From Rhodanobacter sp. (GTDB lineage Bacteria > Pseudomonadota > Gammaproteobacteria > Xanthomonadales > Rhodanobacteraceae), in NCBI GenBank assembly GCA_004298045.1, contig SCRM01000015.1, positions 1 to 64,000 of the forward strand: a stretch of 64,000 nucleotides of DNA. Reading direction: 5' to 3'. A model generated the notes under the pieces. It was not told the origin of the DNA and did no database searches. It worked only from the letters and a program-made list of their open reading frames with translations. Of the stretch, positions 8,780 through 18,137 are shown one piece after another. Within the stretch, counting starts at the first letter, position 1; every line of letters begins with the position of its first letter. The translations under genes were made by a program, and so were the position numbers.

Positions 8780-9760
8780 CTACGCCGGCGTGCCCCGCCA
8801 CAGCTTCGGCAACCCCGGATCGGTTACCGCGATCAGCCGCTTGAGCAGATTGCGCAGGCCGACCACTTCCATCGGGTCGAGCTTCTCGAAGGCGTCGGCT
8901 TCCACCGCCTTAGCCGCCGCCAGCACGTGCAGGATGGCGTCGCGGCCTTTCGCACCAAGGCGCCATTCGCCGCTTAGCGGCACATGTTCCAGCAGACCAC
9001 GCGCGCGCAGGGACTCGAGCGCCACTGCGCCGATGTCGGCCCCGGTGTAGGCAATGTGCGCGGCGATCTCGGCACCCGACAACGGCTGCCGCACGCTGAG
9101 CAGCGAGAGCACGAAGAAATCCGCATCGCTCAGGGCGTTCGCATCAAGCGTGGGGCGGAACCCGGCGACGAACTGGTAGTGCGCGCGGCCCAGCAGGTAC
9201 CCGATGAGGTTTTCCGAATAGATCGCGTCGGGCTGCTCGCACTCGGTCGCAACGCTGGCGACCGCCGCCGCCTTGCGTGCCGCCAGCGCGTAGCTACCGG
9301 TGACATACAGCAATGGCGGGCGCGGCGTGCGGTCGTACTCCACCACCTCGCCGACGAAAATCACGTGGTCTCCGCCCTCGTACTGGAACGCGGCGCGGCA
9401 CTGGAAACGCGCGCTGCAGCCGGGGATCAGCGGCGCATCGGAGACGCCGGCATCCAACGCCAGCGCGCCGAACTTGTCTTCCCCCGCATGCGCAAAGCGG
9501 TTGGACAGCGCGTCCTGGTCGTTCGCCAGCACATGCACGTTCCAGTGGTCCGCCGCGGCGAACACCGGCAGGCTGCGCGCGTTTTTCGCCAGGCTCCACA
9601 ACACCATCGGTGGGTCGAGCGAGACGGAGTTGAAGCTGTTCGCGGTGATGCCCACCGGCAAGCCGTCGGCGGCGCGCGCGGTGACGATGGTGACGCCGGT
9701 CGCGAACGCGCCCAGCGCCTGGCGAAAATCCCGCGGGTCGAACGACTGGTTGGCGGCCAT
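8780..9760 (-). CDS. hsaB: HsaB-type flavin reductase fused to a MarR-like C-terminal domain
   Basis: Residues 1-165 form a flavin reductase-like FMN domain (GAFATGVTIVTAR, GITANSFNSVSLDPP, NVHVLANDQ, VGEVVEY). It would supply reduced flavin to HsaA, encoded divergently 190 bp away. The protein is 326 residues rather than about 190. Residues from about 180 add a winged-helix segment of MarR type (ADFFVLSLLSVRQPLSGAEI, ALESLRARGLLEHV, LGAKGRDAIL). The same fusion is known in the reductase C1 of Acinetobacter p-hydroxyphenylacetate 3-hydroxylase, where the MarR-like part binds the aromatic substrate and relieves autoinhibition. The ATG at 9760 is preferred over an upstream Met 14 codons earlier. 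A DNA-binding role cannot be excluded. Confidence 0.85.
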   Translation of the reverse strand: MAANQSFDPRDFRQALGAFATGVTIVTARAADGLPVGITANSFNSVSLDPPMVLWSLAKNARSLPVFAAADHWNVHVLANDQDALSNRFAHAGEDKFGALALDAGVSDAPLIPGCSARFQCRAAFQYEGGDHVIFVGEVVEYDRTPRPPLLYVTGSYALAARKAAAVASVATECEQPDAIYSENLIGYLLGRAHYQFVAGFRPTLDANALSDADFFVLSLLSVRQPLSGAEIAAHIAYTGADIGAVALESLRARGLLEHVPLSGEWRLGAKGRDAILHVLAAAKAVEADAFEKLDPMEVVGLRNLLKRLIAVTDPGLPKLWRGTPA

Positions 9761-9870
9761 CGGACACTCCCTTTGCGTGCCGTCCAGCGTGGCCGCGTGC
9801 ACCGCCGCTGCAATCCCCCACTCGGACTAGAAGCGCGGTCGGGATGGACCCCGCCCACGATCCCGATCCC

Positions 9871-9890
9871 CATCGTCCGAAAAGACGATG
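9871..9890. promoter_or_regulatory. 7-6-7 inverted repeat, operator copy 3 (hsaB/hsaA divergent region)
   Basis: CATCGTC-CGAAAA-GACGATG, a perfect 7-bp inverted repeat around a 6-bp AT-rich spacer. It lies 60 bp upstream of the hsaA ATG and 111 bp upstream of the hsaB ATG, so it could serve both directions. This is the most symmetrical of the four copies and defines the consensus. Confidence 0.72.
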
Positions 9891-9949
9891 AACCCCGGCG
9901 CCGGCACTGCAACCATCCAGCCATCCCACGCAGCGAGAAGGATCGCCCG

Positions 9950-11158
9950 ATGAGCGCGTCTGTTTCCTCCGCCACGGCCGAATGGCTCACCCCCGAAGCG
10001 CAGGCGCTGATCGATCGCGCCCGCGCCATGATTCCGCGCCTGGCCGAGCGCGCGCCGCAGGCCGAAGCAGCAGGGAAGGTGCCGGAAGAAACCGTGCGCG
10101 AACTGGAAGAGGCCGGCCTGCTGCGCGTGTTGCAGCCCAAGCGCTGGGGCGGACACGAGATGGATCCGCGGGTGTTCTATTCGATCCAGATGGCGCTGGC
10201 CGAAGGCTGCATGTCCACCGCGTGGATCTACGGCGTGATGGGCGTGCACTACTGGCAGCTCTCGCTGTTCCCGAACCAGGCGCAGGACGAAGTGTGGGGC
10301 AGGAATCCGTCCACCCGCATCGCCTCGACGTACATGCCGGTGGGCAAGGCCGAACCGGTCGAAGGCGGCTACCGGCTCTCCGGCCACTGGGGGTTTTCCA
10401 GCGGCTGCGAGCACGCGGAGTGGGTGTTCCTCGGCGGCCTGCTGCCCAAGCGCGACGGTTCGCCGGGCCTAGAACACACCACGTTCCTGGTGCCCAAGGC
10501 GGATTTCAAGATCGTCAAGAACTGGGACGTGCTTGGCCTGCGCGCCACCGGCAGCCACGACATCGTGGTGGAAAACGCCTTCGTGCCGACGCACCGCACG
10601 CAACGTACCAACAACTACACGCTGGAAGGTTGCCCGGGCCGCGCGGAAAACGGCAGTTGGCTGTATCGCATCCCGTTCATCCAGGTGTTCCAGCGTGCGG
10701 TGTCCACCGCGTGCATCGGCGCGCTGAACGGCGCCATCGCGCATTTCCGTGCCCGCTCGGCCGAGCACGTGGGCAAGCACGGCGGCAAGACCGCGGAAGA
10801 TCCGAACGCCCAGCTCGCCGTGAGCGAGGCGATGATGGTGGCCGACGAGCAGGCGCTGGTGCTCCTGCGCAATTACGAACCGATCATTGCCAATGCCAAG
10901 GCCGGCACACGGATGGAGGTGGAAGGCCGCCTTCTGCAGCGCGCGCAATCGGCCCGCGTGTCGAAGATCTGCGCGCAGCAGGTGGACGAGCTGCTGCGCG
11001 CCTGCGCCGGCTCGGGCCTGTACAAGGCCAATCCGATCGAACGCTTCTTCCGCGACATCCACCAGGCGCGCGGCCACATCGCCAACAACGCCGACGCCTA
11101 CGCGCGGGCGCAGGGCGCGGTGATGCTTGGCCTGCCCAACGCCGATCCGTTCGTCTGA
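9950..11158 (+). CDS. hsaA: 3-HSA hydroxylase, oxygenase component (flavin-dependent monooxygenase)
   Basis: A 402-residue protein with the acyl-CoA dehydrogenase fold of group D two-component monooxygenases (HsaA, HpaB-type C2): VRELEEAGLLRVLQPKRWGG, GCMSTAWIYGVMGVHYWQL, the flavin loop LSGHWGFSSGCEHAEW, LGLRATGSHDIVVENAFVP and C-terminal NPIERFFRDIHQARGH. With reduced FMN from HsaB it hydroxylates 3-HSA to the catechol 3,4-DHSA. The length and the HsaB neighbour argue for HsaA rather than an acyl-CoA dehydrogenase. It starts the plus-strand operon and is followed 1 bp later by the delta1-dehydrogenase gene. Confidence 0.92.
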   Translation: MSASVSSATAEWLTPEAQALIDRARAMIPRLAERAPQAEAAGKVPEETVRELEEAGLLRVLQPKRWGGHEMDPRVFYSIQMALAEGCMSTAWIYGVMGVHYWQLSLFPNQAQDEVWGRNPSTRIASTYMPVGKAEPVEGGYRLSGHWGFSSGCEHAEWVFLGGLLPKRDGSPGLEHTTFLVPKADFKIVKNWDVLGLRATGSHDIVVENAFVPTHRTQRTNNYTLEGCPGRAENGSWLYRIPFIQVFQRAVSTACIGALNGAIAHFRARSAEHVGKHGGKTAEDPNAQLAVSEAMMVADEQALVLLRNYEPIIANAKAGTRMEVEGRLLQRAQSARVSKICAQQVDELLRACAGSGLYKANPIERFFRDIHQARGHIANNADAYARAQGAVMLGLPNADPFV

Positions 11159-11159
11159 C

Positions 11160-12920
11160 ATGGACACGTCCCTGCCTGCCGAGGTGGATCTCGTCGTCGT
11201 CGGCTCCGGCGCCGGCGGCCTGCTCGCCGCGGTGCGCGCGAAGGACGCCGGGCTGTCGGTGCTGGTGGTGGAGAAGGCCGCCCAGGTCGGCGGCACCTCG
11301 GCCCTGTCCGGCGGCGACATCTGGATCCCCTGCAACCACAACCAGGCCAAGGCCGGCGTGGAGGACAACCTGACCGACGCGTTCCGCTACGTGCGCACCG
11401 CCGCGCGCGGCATGTCGAGCGACGAGCGCATCCTCGCCTATCTCGAAACCGCGCCGCAGATGGCGGAGTACCTCGGCGCGATCGGCGTGGGCTACCGCTG
11501 CGTGCCGCTGTATGCCGACTACTACCCCACCCTGCCCGGCGCGCGCCCCGGCGGCCGCACGATGGATCCGCTCGGCTTCAACGCGGCCAAGCTCGGGCTG
11601 GAGGCGCTCGGTCACGTGCGGCCGACCAACCCCGGCCAGCTCATCATGGGCCGCATGAACATCAACTCCTTCGACGCGCACACCATGCTGTCGAAGGGGC
11701 GCGGCTCCAACTGGGTGCTGGTCAAGATCATGCTGCGCTACGCGCTGGATTACCCCTGGCGCTGGAAAACCAAACGCGACCGCCGCCTCACCGGTGGCCA
11801 GGCGTTGGTGGCCGGGCTGTACTGGGCGCTGCGCCAGCGCGCCATTCCGTTGGCGCTCGACACGCCGATGCGCGAGCTGGTGTTCGACGGTGGCCGCGTC
11901 GCCGGCGTCGTGGTCGAACATGGCGGCACGCGCCGCACCATCCACGCGCGCCGCGGCGTGCTGCTCGCCGCCGGCGGCTTCGAGCGCAACCAGGCCATGC
12001 GCGAGCAATACCTGCCCAAGCCGACCGATGCGCAGTGGACGGCGACGCCACCGGAAGGCAATACCGGTGACGCCATCCGCGCCGCGCAGGCGCTGGGCGC
12101 GGCCACCGCGCTGATGGAACACACCTGGGGCGCGCCGACGATCCAGGTCCCGAAGGAAGAGAAATTCCGCCCGGTGTTCGTCGAGCGCTCGATGCCCGGC
12201 TGCATGGTGGTGAACGCGCAGGGCAAGCGTTTTCTGGACGAATCCGGCCCCTACCCCGAGTTCCAGCAGGCGATGTTTACCGACCACGCCGCGCACGGCG
12301 GCGCGATCCCCGCGTGGATCGTGTTCGACGCGGATTTCCGCGCGAAATACCCGATGGGCCCGCTGATGCCGGCGATGGCGATGCCGGATACGCGCATCCG
12401 CAAAAGCTGGTGGAACACGCTAGTGTGGAAGGGCGAGACGCTCGCCGAGCTCGCCGCCGCCATCGGCGTCGATGCCATTGGGCTTGCGGACAGCGCCGCC
12501 CGCATGACGGGTTTCGCGCAGACCGGCACCGACGAGGACTTCGGCCGCGGCGGCAACGTGTTCGACCGCTACTACGGCGATGTCAACGTCAAGCCCAACC
12601 CGAACCTCGCGCCGATCGCGAAGGGCCCGTTCTACGCGATGAAGATCTGGCCGGGTGACATCGGCACCAAGGGCGGCCTGGTCACCGACCGCGACGGCCG
12701 CGTGCTCGACGCCACCGGCCGCGCCATCGACGGCCTGTATTGCACCGGCAACAACAGCGCCTCGGTGATGGGGCCTTCCTACCCCGGCGCCGGCTCCACG
12801 CTTGGTCCGGCGATGACGTTTGCCTACCGCGCGGTGGCGCACGCCACCGGCCAGCCGCTGGCGCTCGAACACCGCGACCTGCTGGCCCACACCGCGGAAC
12901 CCGCCGGCAGCCACGCATGA
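11160..12920 (+). CDS. kstD: 3-ketosteroid delta1-dehydrogenase
   Basis: A 586-residue flavoprotein. The N-terminus has the dinucleotide motif VVVGSGAGGLLAA (13-25), followed by EKAAQVGGTSALSGGDIWIP, the FAD clamp of the 3-ketosteroid dehydrogenase/fumarate reductase family. Near the C-terminus PSYPGAGSTLGPAMTFAYR contains Tyr541 and Gly545, four apart like Tyr487 and Gly491 of Rhodococcus KstD1. Tyr121/Tyr122 fall where KstD1 Tyr119 is expected. It introduces the C1=C2 double bond in ring A, which with 9alpha-hydroxylation opens ring B. The ATG (11160) follows the hsaA stop by 1 bp, and the stop overlaps the next start as ATGA. Confidence 0.9.
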   Translation: MDTSLPAEVDLVVVGSGAGGLLAAVRAKDAGLSVLVVEKAAQVGGTSALSGGDIWIPCNHNQAKAGVEDNLTDAFRYVRTAARGMSSDERILAYLETAPQMAEYLGAIGVGYRCVPLYADYYPTLPGARPGGRTMDPLGFNAAKLGLEALGHVRPTNPGQLIMGRMNINSFDAHTMLSKGRGSNWVLVKIMLRYALDYPWRWKTKRDRRLTGGQALVAGLYWALRQRAIPLALDTPMRELVFDGGRVAGVVVEHGGTRRTIHARRGVLLAAGGFERNQAMREQYLPKPTDAQWTATPPEGNTGDAIRAAQALGAATALMEHTWGAPTIQVPKEEKFRPVFVERSMPGCMVVNAQGKRFLDESGPYPEFQQAMFTDHAAHGGAIPAWIVFDADFRAKYPMGPLMPAMAMPDTRIRKSWWNTLVWKGETLAELAAAIGVDAIGLADSAARMTGFAQTGTDEDFGRGGNVFDRYYGDVNVKPNPNLAPIAKGPFYAMKIWPGDIGTKGGLVTDRDGRVLDATGRAIDGLYCTGNNSASVMGPSYPGAGSTLGPAMTFAYRAVAHATGQPLALEHRDLLAHTAEPAGSHA

Positions 12921-14647
12921 ACGGCATGCGTGGCGCCGACCCGTCAGCGGCGGCCACCGGTGAGCCGCACGGCTCCACCGTGACGCCGATCCTTCCGGCG
13001 CTCGAGGTGGACACCGACGACGCGATCACGTGGAGCGACGGCGCCGACGTGCTGGTGGTCGGCTGGGGCCTCGCCGGCGCGTGCGCCGCCATCGAGGCCC
13101 GCGCGGCAGGCGCCACGACCATCGTGATCGACCGCTTCGGTGGCGGCGGTGCCAGCACCTTGTCCGGCGGCGTGGTGTACGCAGGCGGCGGCACCCGCCA
13201 GCAGCAGCAAGCGGGCTTCGCCGACACGCCGGAAGCCATGCAGGATTACCTTCGCCACGAAGTCGAGGACGCCGTGCAACCCGCCACGCTGGCGCGCTTC
13301 TGCGCGGAAAGCGCAGGCAACCTCGCGTGGCTCGAAGCCCACGGCGTCGCCTTCGCCGCGACCACCACGGCGCACAAGACCTCGTATCCACCGGACGGCG
13401 TGTTTCTCTACTACTCCGGCAGCGAGATGGTGCCGGCCTTTCGCGGCGCGACGGCGCCGGTGCCGCGCGGCCACCGCGCAGTGTCGAAAGGCCAGAGCGG
13501 CACTGCCCTGTACGCGGCCATGCAACGCGCCACCGAACACGCCGGAGCCAAGCCGTTGCGGCAGGCCGCGGTGCGCCGGCTGGTGCGGCTGCGCACGCGG
13601 GACGGCCGCCCCGGCCGCGTGCTGGGCGTCGAAGCCTGGGTGCTGCCGGAAGGCGACCCACGCACGCGCCGGCACGCCGAGCTGGACGTCCGCATTGCCG
13701 GCTGGCGCCTGTACCACCCCGGCAAGGCCGCCGCCGCGCGCCGCGAGCAGGCGCAGATCGAGCAGGCGCTGGCGCAGCCGTGCTACCTGCGCGCACGGCG
13801 CGCGCTGGTGCTCGCCACCGGCGGCTACATCTACAACCCGCAACTGATCGCCGAACACGCGCCGCGCTACCGCGCCGGCTGGCCGATCGGCGGCGCCGGC
13901 TGCGACGGCAGCGGCATCCGCCTCGGCGCCAGCATCGGCGGCGCCACCGCGCGCCTCGGCAACATTTCCGCGTGGCGCTTCATCACGCCACCGTACTGCT
14001 GGCCAAAGGGATTGGTGGTCAATGCCCGTGGCGAGCGCTTTTGCAATGAGCAGGTCTACGGCGCGCGCCTGGGCTACGAGATCGTCGAACACCAAGGTGG
14101 CAAGGCGTGGCTGATCATCGACACCCGCCTGCGCCGGCAAGCCATCAAGGAGTGTCTGTTCGGCCGACTATGGGCATTCCAGTCATTGCCGGCACTGATG
14201 CTGATGCTGGCCGGCTCGCCCAAGGCGCGCACGCTGGCCGACCTGGCACGCAAGATCGGCGCCGACCCGGCCACCCTGGAAACCACCGTGGCCAGCGCGA
14301 ACGCCGCAGCGCACGGCACCGGCGCAGATCCGCTCGGCAAATCGCCAGACCTGCGCCAGGCGTGCGCCGCCCCACCGTTCCACGCGCTGGACATCTCGAT
14401 CGGCGCCCGCCGGTTCCCGCTTGCCACATTGAGTCTGGGTGGGCTGGTCGTCGATGAATCAGACGGCCACGTGCGCGACGCCCAAGGCATCAACGTGCCG
14501 GGGCTGTTCGCCGCCGGGCGTTCCGCCATCGGCATCGCGTCGGCGCACTATGTGAGTGGCCTGTCGCTCGCCGATTGCGTGTTTTCCGGTCGCCGCGCCG
14601 GACGGGCGGCGGCAGCGGAGGCCATTGCGGAGGGTGCCCATGAGTGA
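12917..14647 (+). CDS. FAD-dependent 3-ketosteroid dehydrogenase paralogue, possibly delta4(5alpha)
   Basis: A 576-residue flavoprotein of the same superfamily as the preceding gene: DVLVVGWGLAGACAAIEARA (dinucleotide site, residues 44-63), DRFGGGGASTLSGGVVYAGG, and a C-terminal GLFAAGRSAIGIASAHYVSG. It lacks the SYPGAGST signature of delta1 enzymes and instead ends with SAHYVSGLSLADCVFSGRRA, a pattern seen in 3-ketosteroid delta4(5alpha)-dehydrogenase-like proteins. Comamonas testosteroni places such a pair side by side (tesH, tesI), which supports the reading. About 40 N-terminal residues precede the FAD motif and look disordered. The start overlaps the kstD stop (ATGA). Confidence 0.72.
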   Translation: MNGMRGADPSAAATGEPHGSTVTPILPALEVDTDDAITWSDGADVLVVGWGLAGACAAIEARAAGATTIVIDRFGGGGASTLSGGVVYAGGGTRQQQQAGFADTPEAMQDYLRHEVEDAVQPATLARFCAESAGNLAWLEAHGVAFAATTTAHKTSYPPDGVFLYYSGSEMVPAFRGATAPVPRGHRAVSKGQSGTALYAAMQRATEHAGAKPLRQAAVRRLVRLRTRDGRPGRVLGVEAWVLPEGDPRTRRHAELDVRIAGWRLYHPGKAAAARREQAQIEQALAQPCYLRARRALVLATGGYIYNPQLIAEHAPRYRAGWPIGGAGCDGSGIRLGASIGGATARLGNISAWRFITPPYCWPKGLVVNARGERFCNEQVYGARLGYEIVEHQGGKAWLIIDTRLRRQAIKECLFGRLWAFQSLPALMLMLAGSPKARTLADLARKIGADPATLETTVASANAAAHGTGADPLGKSPDLRQACAAPPFHALDISIGARRFPLATLSLGGLVVDESDGHVRDAQGINVPGLFAAGRSAIGIASAHYVSGLSLADCVFSGRRAGRAAAAEAIAEGAHE

Positions 14648-15419
14648 TCGTCTCGCCGGCAAGGTCGCGCTTGTCACCGGCGGCGCCAGCGGCCTCGGTG
14701 CCGAAGCGGCGCGGCTGTTTGCGCGCGAGGGAGCGCGGGTCGCGCTGACCGACATCGCCGATGATACCGGTGCGACGCTGGCGGCCGACCTCGTCGCCCA
14801 GTGTGGTGCCGGCCACGCGCTGTTCCTGCACCACGACGTATCCAGCGAGGCCGATTGGCAACGCGTGCTCGCAAACCTGGGCCACCAACTCGGCCCGCTC
14901 GACATCCTGGTCAACAACGCCGGCATCCTGATTCCCGGTGACCTCGAGCAGGCCACCCTCGACGCCTTCCGCAGGACGCTGGAGGTCAATGCGCAATCGT
15001 GTTTCCTCGGCCTGAAACACGGCGTGGCCGCCATGCGGACGCGCGGCGGCGCGATCGCCAACGTGGCCTCGGTCGCCTCGTGGCTGCCGGTGGATGGCTA
15101 CCCCGCCTACAGCGCGTCCAAGGCGGCGGTGGCCGCGCTCACCCGTTCCGCCGCACTGCATTGCCGGCGCAAGGGCTACGACATCCGCATCAACTCGCTG
15201 CACCCGGACGGCATCTGGACGCCGATGATGCAGGCGTCGCTGCCGCCGGGCGTGCCTCCGGAAGCAGTGCTGTTCGACCCGCACGCCAACCCGCGCGGGC
15301 GGGCGCTGAAGGTCGAACACATCGCGCGTGCCCTGCTGTGGCTCGTCAGCGACGATGCCGCGGCGATCAGCGGCGCGGAAATCCATGCCGACCGTGCCGT
15401 GCACGGCCTGGGGTTGTAG
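14640..15419 (+). CDS. 3beta/17beta-hydroxysteroid dehydrogenase-like SDR
   Basis: A 259-residue SDR that closely follows the layout of Comamonas testosteroni 3beta/17beta-HSD: RLAGKVALVTGGASGLG, LFLHHDVSSEADW, ILVNNAGILIPGD, NVASVASWLPVDGY, YSASKAAVAALTR, NSLHPDGIWTPMMQASLP and a C-terminal SGAEIHADRAVHGLGL. Catalytic Ser, Tyr and Lys are present. It would oxidise the 3beta- or 17beta-hydroxyl of incoming steroids to the ketone, making substrates for the two dehydrogenases encoded just upstream. The ATG overlaps the upstream stop by 8 bp. This is the best-supported hydroxysteroid dehydrogenase of the four SDRs in the cluster. Confidence 0.88.
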   Translation: MSDRLAGKVALVTGGASGLGAEAARLFAREGARVALTDIADDTGATLAADLVAQCGAGHALFLHHDVSSEADWQRVLANLGHQLGPLDILVNNAGILIPGDLEQATLDAFRRTLEVNAQSCFLGLKHGVAAMRTRGGAIANVASVASWLPVDGYPAYSASKAAVAALTRSAALHCRRKGYDIRINSLHPDGIWTPMMQASLPPGVPPEAVLFDPHANPRGRALKVEHIARALLWLVSDDAAAISGAEIHADRAVHGLGL

Positions 15420-15421
15420 CC

Positions 15422-16480
15422 ATGGCGACACCAGGCGATCCGCGCTACCACGCACTGCGGGTGAGCGCCGTGATGGACGAGACCGACGACGCCAAGTCGC
15501 TGGTGTTCGACGTGCCCGAGGCGCTGCGCCCGACCTTTGCGTACAAGCCCGGCCAGTTCCTCACGCTGCGCCTGCCGGTGAACGGCCGCCGCGTGCGCCG
15601 CTGCTACTCGATGTCCAGCGCGCCGGCGGTCGACGACGGCCCGCGGGTGACGGTCAAGCGCGTGCGCAGCGGTACCGGGTCCAACTGGATCTGCGACAAC
15701 GTGAAAGCGGGCGATACCCTGGACGTATTGCCGCCATCGGGCTCGTTCACCCCGCGCGCCGGGCTGGATGGCGATTTCCTGCTGCTCGCCGGCGGCAGCG
15801 GCATCACGCCGGTGTTTTCCATCCTGCGCTCCACGCTGCACCTGGGCAGCGGCCGCGTCGTGCTGCTGTACATGAACCGCGACGAGCACTCGATCATTTT
15901 CCGCAAGGAACTGATGGCGCTGGCCGCCGCGCACCCCACCCGGCTGCAGGTCATCCATTGGCTGGATTCGGTGCAGGGCGTGCCCACGCTGGCCCAGCTT
16001 GCGGAGCTGGCCAAGCCATTCGCCGCCGGTCAGGCTTTCATCTGCGGCCCCGGCCCGTTCATGGACGCGGCGGTGAGCGCCCTGCAGGCGATCGAGATGT
16101 CGGCCGAACGCATCCGCGTCGAACGCTTCAGCTCGTTGCCCGACGAGGAGGACGCGGACGACATCAATGCCGCCGCGGCTGCCGATGCCCCGGCCCCGGC
16201 GGTGGCTGAGGCCGACATCGATATCCTGCTCGACGGTGAGGTCCACCACGTGCGCTGCGCCGGCGACCAGCCGATCCTCGATGCCGCACTCGCGGCCGGC
16301 TTGCCCGCGCCGTACTCCTGCCGTGCCGGCATGTGCGCCTCCTGCATGTGCCAGGTAAAGGAGGGCAGCGTGTTCCTGCGGCACAACGAGGTGCTGGACA
16401 AGAAGGATCTCGAGAAGGCGTGGACGCTTGCCTGCCAGGCGCTGCCGACCAGCGCCAGCGTGAAAGTGGAGTTTCCATGA
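15422..16480 (+). CDS. kshB: 3-ketosteroid 9alpha-hydroxylase, ferredoxin reductase component
   Basis: A 352-residue flavo-iron-sulfur reductase. FAD domain with [13 protein letters not shown] domain with [17 protein letters not shown] and [13 protein letters not shown], and a C-terminal plant-type [2Fe-2S] domain with [13 protein letters not shown] and a later Cys (LACQALP). Between them lies an Ala/Asp/Pro-rich linker. This FAD-NAD-Fe/S order is that of KshB, which passes electrons from NADH to the Rieske oxygenase KshA. No KshA gene is in the window. A phenylacetyl-CoA epoxidase PaaE-type reductase has the same architecture, but the steroid operon favours KshB. It sits 2 bp after the HSD gene, and its stop overlaps the next start (ATGA). 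Confidence 0.87.
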   Translation: MATPGDPRYHALRVSAVMDETDDAKSLVFDVPEALRPTFAYKPGQFLTLRLPVNGRRVRRCYSMSSAPAVDDGPRVTVKRVRSGTGSNWICDNVKAGDTLDVLPPSGSFTPRAGLDGDFLLLAGGSGITPVFSILRSTLHLGSGRVVLLYMNRDEHSIIFRKELMALAAAHPTRLQVIHWLDSVQGVPTLAQLAELAKPFAAGQAFICGPGPFMDAAVSALQAIEMSAERIRVERFSSLPDEEDADDINAAAAADAPAPAVAEADIDILLDGEVHHVRCAGDQPILDAALAAGLPAPYSCRAGMCASCMCQVKEGSVFLRHNEVLDKKDLEKAWTLACQALPTSASVKVEFP

Positions 16481-18081
16481 GCGACCGCGTACCCGACTAT
16501 CCGGCCGGCCTGCCGCGCACCCTGCCCGAGGCAATCCGGCGGGCCGCCGCGCAATGGCCGGCCCGCGAGGCCATCGTCGATAGCGACACCCGCATCAGCT
16601 ATGCCGATCTCGCCGGACACAGCGTGCGGATTGCGCGCAGCCTGATCGCGCTGGGCGTCGGCGCCGGCGACCGCGTGGCGATCTGGGCGCCGAACATCGC
16701 CGAGTGGATCCTCGCCGCCTGCGGCATCCACGCCGCCGGCGCGATCCTGGTGCCGGTCAACACCCGCATGAAAGGCACCGAAGCCGCCGACATGCTCGCG
16801 CGCAGCGGCACCCGCGTGCTGGTTTCCATCGGCAAATTCCTCGGCCACGACTACCCGGCCATGCTGGCCGGCGAGATGCGCCCGGCCTGCCTCGAACACA
16901 TCGTGGTGGTGCGTGGCGCGCCCACCGCCGGCAACCTCGGGTGGCAGGATTTCCTCGCCCTCGGCGACGCCGCGCCGGCGGCAAGCGTCGCCGAGCGGCT
17001 GGCGCATCTCGCGCCGGACAGCGTCGCCGACCTGCTGTTCACCTCCGGCACCACCGGCCGGCCGAAAGGCGTGATGTGCACCCATGGCGCTACCATCCGC
17101 GCGTTCACCGCGTGGAGCGGCGCGGTGGAGCTGCGCGCCGGCGACCGCTACCTCATCATCAACCCGTTCTTCCACTCCTTCGGCTACAAGGCCGGCTGGG
17201 TGGCCGCGTTCCTGCGTGGTGCCACGGTGTACCCGTACGCGGTGTTCGACGTGGATGCGGTGCTGGCACTGATCCAGCGCGAACACATCAACTTCCTGCC
17301 CGGCCCGCCCACGCTGTTCCTGTCGATGCTGGCGCACCCGGCGTTGGCATCCTTCGACATCTCCTCGCTGACCGGCGCGGTGACCGGCGCCTCGGTCGTG
17401 CCGCCCATCCTCATCCGGCGCATGCGCGAGGAGCTCGGCATCGACCATGTCACCACCGCCTACGGGCTCACCGAATGCGGCGGCTGCGCCACCGTGTGCG
17501 ACCCCGGCGACGACGCCGAAACCGTGGCCAATACCTGCGGCCACGCGTTGCCCGGCACCGAGGTGCGTTGCGTCGACGCGAACAACCGGCCGGTGCCGGT
17601 CGGTACCGCGGGCGAAGTCGTGCTGCGCGGCTATCACGTGATGCGCGGCTATTTCCAGGACGATGCGGCGACCCGGAAAGCCATCGATGCCGACGGCTGG
17701 CTGCACACCGGCGACGTCGGCGTGCTCGACGCGCGCGGCTACCTGCGCATCACCGACCGGCTCAAGGACATGTTCATCGTCGGCGGCTTCAACTGCTACC
17801 CGGCCGAGATCGAGCGCATGCTCTCCGAGCACCCGGCCATCGCCCAGGTCGCCGTGATAGGCGTACCCGATGTGCGCATGGGCGAAGTCGGCTGTGCCTG
17901 CGTCGTGCTGCGCCCTGGCGCCAGCCTCGACGAAGCCGGGCTCATCGCCTGGTCGCGCGAGCACATGGCCAACTACAAGGTGCCGCGCCACGTGCGCGTA
18001 CTGCCCGCGCTGCCGATGGGCGCCACCGCCAAGGTCGACAAGCGCGCGCTCGCCGCGCAGGTGCGCGCCACGCTGGGGTGA
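16477..18081 (+). CDS. FadD3-like acyl-CoA synthetase (candidate HIP-CoA ligase)
   Basis: A 534-residue ANL-family ligase: P-loop [57 protein letters not shown] and the C-terminal catalytic Lys in [12 protein letters not shown]. It activates a carboxylate with ATP and CoA. The gene ends the operon that carries ring-opening enzymes, so HIP (the C/D-ring propionate left after HsaD) is the most likely substrate, as for FadD3. A side-chain acid (C22/C24) is the alternative, because the side-chain module starts just downstream. Substrate cannot be decided from sequence alone. Confidence 0.8.
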   Translation: MSDRVPDYPAGLPRTLPEAIRRAAAQWPAREAIVDSDTRISYADLAGHSVRIARSLIALGVGAGDRVAIWAPNIAEWILAACGIHAAGAILVPVNTRMKGTEAADMLARSGTRVLVSIGKFLGHDYPAMLAGEMRPACLEHIVVVRGAPTAGNLGWQDFLALGDAAPAASVAERLAHLAPDSVADLLFTSGTTGRPKGVMCTHGATIRAFTAWSGAVELRAGDRYLIINPFFHSFGYKAGWVAAFLRGATVYPYAVFDVDAVLALIQREHINFLPGPPTLFLSMLAHPALASFDISSLTGAVTGASVVPPILIRRMREELGIDHVTTAYGLTECGGCATVCDPGDDAETVANTCGHALPGTEVRCVDANNRPVPVGTAGEVVLRGYHVMRGYFQDDAATRKAIDADGWLHTGDVGVLDARGYLRITDRLKDMFIVGGFNCYPAEIERMLSEHPAIAQVAVIGVPDVRMGEVGCACVVLRPGASLDEAGLIAWSREHMANYKVPRHVRVLPALPMGATAKVDKRALAAQVRATLG

Positions 18082-18137
18082 CTCCGCGGGTCGGGATCCA
18101 CCCCCGACAAGGCCGTCCGCTTACAGCACGCCCGCGC

